A model generated the notes under the pieces. That model was not told the DNA's origin, made no database searches, and worked only from the letters and a program-made list of their open reading frames with translations. Below, piece after piece: positions 60,048 to 64,000 of a stretch of 64,000 nucleotides of DNA. Origin of the DNA: Polychytrium aggregatum (taxonomy: Eukaryota > Chytridiomycota > Chytridiomycetes > Polychytriales); NCBI RefSeq assembly GCF_025602895.1, contig NW_026516266.1:124001-188000 (forward strand), given 5' to 3'. Position numbers and translations under genes: made by a program. The stretch's first letter is position 1. Each line of letters starts with the position of its first letter.

Positions 60048-60513
60048 TGTCAGATCACGGGATCAAGAGGAGATCAAAAGAAAAAGATAGAGAAGGGTTT
60101 TATTGATCTTAGCGAGGCTAGGATCTAGAGTCAAGTGTGTCTGGGGTCGAAGGTGATGACCAGAAACATGAGCGGGTGAAGGCGGGCTATTTATCTGTCT
60201 GGCGGTCCCGGAGGCGAAGCCTGCCGCAGCGGGGGCGAAGCAGCGGAGGCGGCGGGACAGCAGCCAGGCAGCAACGGCTAACCGGAGAAACATGTGAAAG
60301 TCTGACAAATGCTCGGTGGCTGACAAATGCGGGTGACACAGCGTCTGACTAATGCATGGTCGATGACAAATGCAGGGAAAACAGAGCGGCGTGTGCAACA
60401 TGAGAGCAAGGAAAAAGGAAAGGCGTCACAGGACAAAGGAAAAGGAAAGTGTGCGACGCAAACAGTGACACAAGTGCGACGGTGCAGCTAGGCGGGCAGA
60501 GCGATCTGTGACA
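60048..60513 (-). repeat. B-7 3' LTR (466 bp)
   Basis: Complete family B LTR, with the polypurine C-run (plus strand) at about 60514-60521. Confidence 0.95.
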
Positions 60514-60547
60514 TCCCCCCCAGAAAAATTGTGCTCAAGTCAAACCA

Positions 60548-63500
60548 TCAATTTTTCGATCCCGAGTTGCGTTGCACTTGTGCTTGGCAAAGGTCGATCA
60601 GTGTGTCCATTTCCGGAAGGTTGCGGTTGCGGCTGAGGAAGTCGTGGATATCTGCGAGTCCTCCATCCAAGAGTTCGGCCAGTGGTGCCCACGAGTCGTA
60701 AGATGGGTCGTATCCCTGCCAGCGGAGCAAGAACTCGTGTCGATATCCAGGAAGTCGACGTCGTCGGTTGATCCTGTGTCCAATGATCGCTTCGAACACT
60801 GATTCGTCGTTGTGGTTGGGTCCGGGTTCATCAAACACAAGTTGGTCGGTCGATGGTGTGTTGTAGGGGACGAGGGCGGAAGCGGGGAGTTCGGTTGTAA
60901 ATCGGAGGGTCCTCGGGAGTCGAAGTCGATATCCAGTCGTTCCGATCTTCTCGATGATCTTGAAGGGTCCCAAGTACGGCATCCGCATCTTGGAGGGTGT
61001 GACGTCGTCCGTGCTGAAGTGATACGCGGTCGTGTCGATCAGGACTTGGTCGCCAATGTCGTAGCTGATATCGCGTCGATGTCGGTTGGCGTAGTACAGG
61101 GCCCGGTCCTGGGCCTTGCCGATGTTGTCCGAGACCAAGTCCAGAGTCGCTTGCATCTCCTCGATCGACTGTGCTGCAGGGTTGGACTCGGCGATGATGT
61201 CGGTGTTGGCAGGAGTGCGAGGATGCTGACCGTGCATCAGGAAGAAGGGCGAATGTCCAGTCGAAGCTGAGCTGTGTGAGTTGAGCGCGAACTGGATGTA
61301 TGGCACTTGATCGATCCAGCGGGAGCCGAGGGCCAGAGTCGAACAGCGGATGGCCTCGGCGACGGTTGCCACAAAGCGTTCGACTTGTCCGGCGGCCTCG
61401 TGGTGGTGGGCAAAGGCGATCCGGAGTTCGGTCTTGAGCAGAGTGTTAAGTCCTGTCCAGAAGGCCGACCGGAAGCGTGTGTCGTGATCCGAGATGAAAG
61501 TGCCGGCGAGTCCAAAGTGCACAAAGACATCGCGGAAGTACTGGCGGGCGACGTCTTCGGCCGAGTCGGTCTTGTTGCCAGGAACCAGGACGACGTACTT
61601 GGTGAGGGAGTCGACAAAGATCGTGATCGAGTTGAAGGTGCGTCCCGAGAGTGAGTCCGTGACAGGCGGGAGTCCGAGGATGAAGTCGAGGGCGACAGTG
61701 TCCATCTTGCGGGTGGCCACAGGGATCCGGGAGAAGTGACCGTATGCTTGTTGTCGTCGGATCTTGGCTCGCTGGCAGATGTCGCAGTGCGAGACCCACT
61801 CGGCAATGTCCTTGGACATGGCGGGCCAGTAGTAGTGTGTCGAGATGGCTTTGTAGAGCGTGTTGGTGCCGGGGTGAGCTGCACAGACAGAGTCGTGGTG
61901 GTCCTTGATGATCGAGATGCGGAGGTCCTTGCCGGGGATGCAGATGCGGGTCGAGTCGAAGTAGAGAATCCCGTGTCGAAGTGAGAAGCGGTGCAGCTGT
62001 GCCTTCATCCACGGCTTGAGTCCGTCGGTCGAGTTGTCGCGGAGGACCGAGATCAGTGCTGACAGGATCGGGTCGGAGCTGTACTGAGTGCGGATGGTGT
62101 CCAAGAGATCGTCGGGCGAGGGTCCGAGGTTGACAATCGCGTTGATGATCGAGACTTGGACGGCCTTGGAGATGGCTGTCGGTGTGCGCGAGAGCACGTC
62201 GGCGACCTTGTTCCACGAGCCGGGGATCCACTGGATCTCGAGGTCAAAGTCCAGCATCGTGTCGATGGCTCGCTGTTGGCGCTTGTTGAGGGTCTTGGAG
62301 TCGAGGATGTGCTTGAGCGCCTTCTGGTCGGTGTGGAGGAAGACTTTGCGGCCGACGAGGTAGTTCTTGAACTTGTCGAGGTGGCGGGTGATCGACAGCA
62401 GCTCGCCGTTGTAGGGCGAGTAGTTGAGTTCGGATCCGTGCAGTTTCTGCGAGTTGAAAGCGATGGGGCGCACCGTGCCGGATCCGTCCATGTCCTGCCC
62501 GATCCATCCACCAATCGATGCGCTTGACTCGGACCAGTCGGTGAAGAGGTGAATGTCCTTGTCCGGGTTGACCATGTGCAGCGACTGAGGCGAGAGCAAC
62601 TTGAGCTGCTCGAAGGCGGCGATGGCGTTGTCGTCCCAGACGACGGACTTGGTCGAGTTGGCGGAGCGGGTGGTGATCAGAGTCGAGAGTGGACCGGCGA
62701 GGGCAGCGTAGCCAGGGACAAAGCTCATGATGGTGTTGGTCAAGCCGAGGAAGCTGCGGAGTTCGTGTTCGGTCGTTGGTCGCGGGTAGTTCTTGATGGC
62801 GTCGATGCGCGAGGGATGCACTTGGATGCGTCCTTCGCCGATGATGAAGCCGAGATAGGTGACGGTCGAGTTGAAGAACGAACACTTCTCGGGTCGGATC
62901 TTGAAGCCGTGTCGGTGGATCTTGTCGAGGACCAGTTCGATGTGGCGGATGTGCTGGTCCTCGTCCTCGGATGCGATCAGGATGTCGTCGATGTAGACGA
63001 ACACAAAGTCGTCGATGAACTCGCGGAAGATGTCGTTCATCGCGGCTTGGAACACGGAGGGACTGTTGGCGAGGCCGAAGGGCATCACAAGCCACTCAAA
63101 GTGGCCGTACTTGGTCCTGAAGGCCGTCTTGGGGGTGTCGGCGTCGGCAATGCGGATCTGGTGGAATCCGCGTTGCAAGTCGAGCTTGGAGAAGACACGG
63201 CACTTGGACAGGCGGTCGATGATCTCGCGCATGTTGGGCAGCGCGGTGCGGTCCTTGACGGTGATCTTGTTGAGGGCGCGGAAGTCAAAGACGAGTCGGA
63301 ACTTGTCGCCCTGCTTGACCCAGAAGATCGGTGCGCCGAAGGGCGAGACGGACTTGCGGATGTGGCCGATCCGGAGCAATCGGTCGAGTTCGTCTTTGAG
63401 ACGAGCGAGTTCTTCGGCCGACATTTGGTAGAGCGACGACCAGGTTGGCTTGGCAGAGTCGTCGAGTTGGATGTTCATGTCGATGCCGGGTCGGTGAGGC

Positions 63501-64000
63501 GGGAGTTCCTTGAGTTCGTTGAAGGCATCGCGGTACTTTGCGATGATGGATCGGTGTTCGGGGGTCAGTGGTTCGAGGACACGGGCAAGTTGGGCAACGG
63601 GGTCGTAGGGTTCAACAGCAACTGTATTCAAGTCACTGCTCAGAGTACAAACATACACGGCGCCGGGAGTCGAAGCCAGTGCGTTGATCTGCTGGGTCGA
63701 CATGTGGTACTGGGATCGGAGTTCGAGGGTCGTGAGTGGCATTCCGGTGTCGGGTCGCGATGCCGTCCAAGTGTGGTGCTTCCCGTCGATCGAGAACTTG
63801 ATTCGGTTGGAGGGCCAGTCGATCTCGGGGTTGGTCTGGTCGAGCCAGTTCTTGCCGAGGATAACGTCCCAGGTGAGTGGCGCGGTGAAGAGGTTGATGC
63901 GGGCGTGGTAGTCGTGGATGGTGAGGTCGACGGGATCGGTGACGGAGGACGGGAAGGACTTGCCGTTGGGCATCGTGACGGCGTTGGCGGTGGTCTTGGT
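60548..64000 (-). CDS. pol: B-7 Pol, truncated by window edge
   Basis: RT, RNase H, integrase and chromodomain as in B-2; the protease active site and gag lie outside. Carries DMNIQLDD and LGPSPDD, as B-6. No stop or frameshift in the part seen. Confidence 0.93.
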   Translation of the reverse strand, partial: TKTTANAVTMPNGKSFPSSVTDPVDLTIHDYHARINLFTAPLTWDVILGKNWLDQTNPEIDWPSNRIKFSIDGKHHTWTASRPDTGMPLTTLELRSQYHMSTQQINALASTPGAVYVCTLSSDLNTVAVEPYDPVAQLARVLEPLTPEHRSIIAKYRDAFNELKELPPHRPGIDMNIQLDDSAKPTWSSLYQMSAEELARLKDELDRLLRIGHIRKSVSPFGAPIFWVKQGDKFRLVFDFRALNKITVKDRTALPNMREIIDRLSKCRVFSKLDLQRGFHQIRIADADTPKTAFRTKYGHFEWLVMPFGLANSPSVFQAAMNDIFREFIDDFVFVYIDDILIASEDEDQHIRHIELVLDKIHRHGFKIRPEKCSFFNSTVTYLGFIIGEGRIQVHPSRIDAIKNYPRPTTEHELRSFLGLTNTIMSFVPGYAALAGPLSTLITTRSANSTKSVVWDDNAIAAFEQLKLLSPQSLHMVNPDKDIHLFTDWSESSASIGGWIGQDMDGSGTVRPIAFNSQKLHGSELNYSPYNGELLSITRHLDKFKNYLVGRKVFLHTDQKALKHILDSKTLNKRQQRAIDTMLDFDLEIQWIPGSWNKVADVLSRTPTAISKAVQVSIINAIVNLGPSPDDLLDTIRTQYSSDPILSALISVLRDNSTDGLKPWMKAQLHRFSLRHGILYFDSTRICIPGKDLRISIIKDHHDSVCAAHPGTNTLYKAISTHYYWPAMSKDIAEWVSHCDICQRAKIRRQQAYGHFSRIPVATRKMDTVALDFILGLPPVTDSLSGRTFNSITIFVDSLTKYVVLVPGNKTDSAEDVARQYFRDVFVHFGLAGTFISDHDTRFRSAFWTGLNTLLKTELRIAFAHHHEAAGQVERFVATVAEAIRCSTLALGSRWIDQVPYIQFALNSHSSASTGHSPFFLMHGQHPRTPANTDIIAESNPAAQSIEEMQATLDLVSDNIGKAQDRALYYANRHRRDISYDIGDQVLIDTTAYHFSTDDVTPSKMRMPYLGPFKIIEKIGTTGYRLRLPRTLRFTTELPASALVPYNTPSTDQLVFDEPGPNHNDESVFEAIIGHRINRRRRLPGYRHEFLLRWQGYDPSYDSWAPLAELLDGGLADIHDFLSRNRNLPEMDTLIDLCQAQVQRNSGSKN

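Larger units (their letters stand above)
50700..64000 (+). mobile_element. Element A-4: family A, 3' end outside window, split by B-6 and B-7
   Basis: 5' LTR 50700-51008, leader with primer site, gag 51131-51213 plus 56933-57676, pol 57661-60047, then B-7 to the window edge. Inserted in A-3 gag in opposite orientation; left target-site copy CCAAC. Confidence 0.93.
60048..64000 (-). mobile_element. Element B-7: family B, 5' part outside window
   Basis: 3' LTR 60048-60513, then pol up to the window edge. Antisense to A-4. The right target-site copy is not visible. Confidence 0.94.

Noticed and set aside
1-64000. Host genes, tRNA or rRNA genes, CRISPR arrays, operons or ribosome-binding sites
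   Set aside because: All bases are assigned to retroelement parts; the genes have eukaryotic retrotransposon features, and no array or structural RNA gene was seen.

Overview
The whole 64 kb window is LTR-retrotransposon sequence. I find no host gene, tRNA, rRNA or CRISPR array. Every base belongs to one of four Ty3/Gypsy families, which I call A, B, C and D. Families A, B and C end their Pol in a chromodomain, so they are chromoviruses; D is seen only as an integrase fragment. The GC-rich, intron-poor coding style, the chromovirus types and the dense nesting suggest a fungal heterochromatic island. This is inference: no host gene is present to fix the taxon.

Layout, 1-17,035: A-1 (1-8526, +, 5' end outside the window) carries a complete second copy of its own family, A-2 (1612-7078). 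A-1 sits in a D fragment (8527-8887, -). Then come a lone, diverged B-type LTR (8888-9355), a C fragment, C-1 (9356-10922, +), a complete B-1 (10923-16641, -) inside it, and the rest of C-1 (16642-17035).

Layout, 17,036-50,699: A-3 (-) is cut by complete B-2 (18566-24284, +) and by B-3 (27108-50196, +). B-3 is itself cut by B-4 (29911-41551, -), which holds C-2 (34183-40099, -), and by complete B-5 (42829-48547, +).

Layout, 50,700-64,000: A-4 (+) is cut by complete B-6 (51214-56932, -) and by B-7 (60048 to the window end, -). The deepest stack is five levels: C-1 > A-3 > B-3 > B-4 > C-2. All eight insertions with both ends in the window have perfect 5-bp target-site duplications. Removing the nested DNA gives exactly 5,719 bp for each of six B copies, so the nesting is read with high confidence.

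How the elements work: each family encodes Gag (capsid plus one CCHC knuckle) and Pol (protease, reverse transcriptase, RNase H, integrase with GPY/F module, chromodomain). In A, B and C, pol lies in the -1 frame. Each gag ends with the same in-frame slippery heptamer GGGAAAC, a 5-8 nt spacer and a strong stem that contains or encloses the gag stop. This is a textbook -1 frameshift signal, found in three families that otherwise differ.

Priming differs between families. A and B have a tRNA-type primer site, TGGTAGCATCGG, directly after the LTR. C has no such site; instead an 11-nt stretch beside its 5' LTR is the exact reverse complement of an LTR segment about 39 nt downstream of a TATAAA box, as in self-primed Tf1/sushi elements. 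In family B the gag AUG spans the LTR/primer-site junction, and in family C the pol stop codon abuts the 3' LTR.
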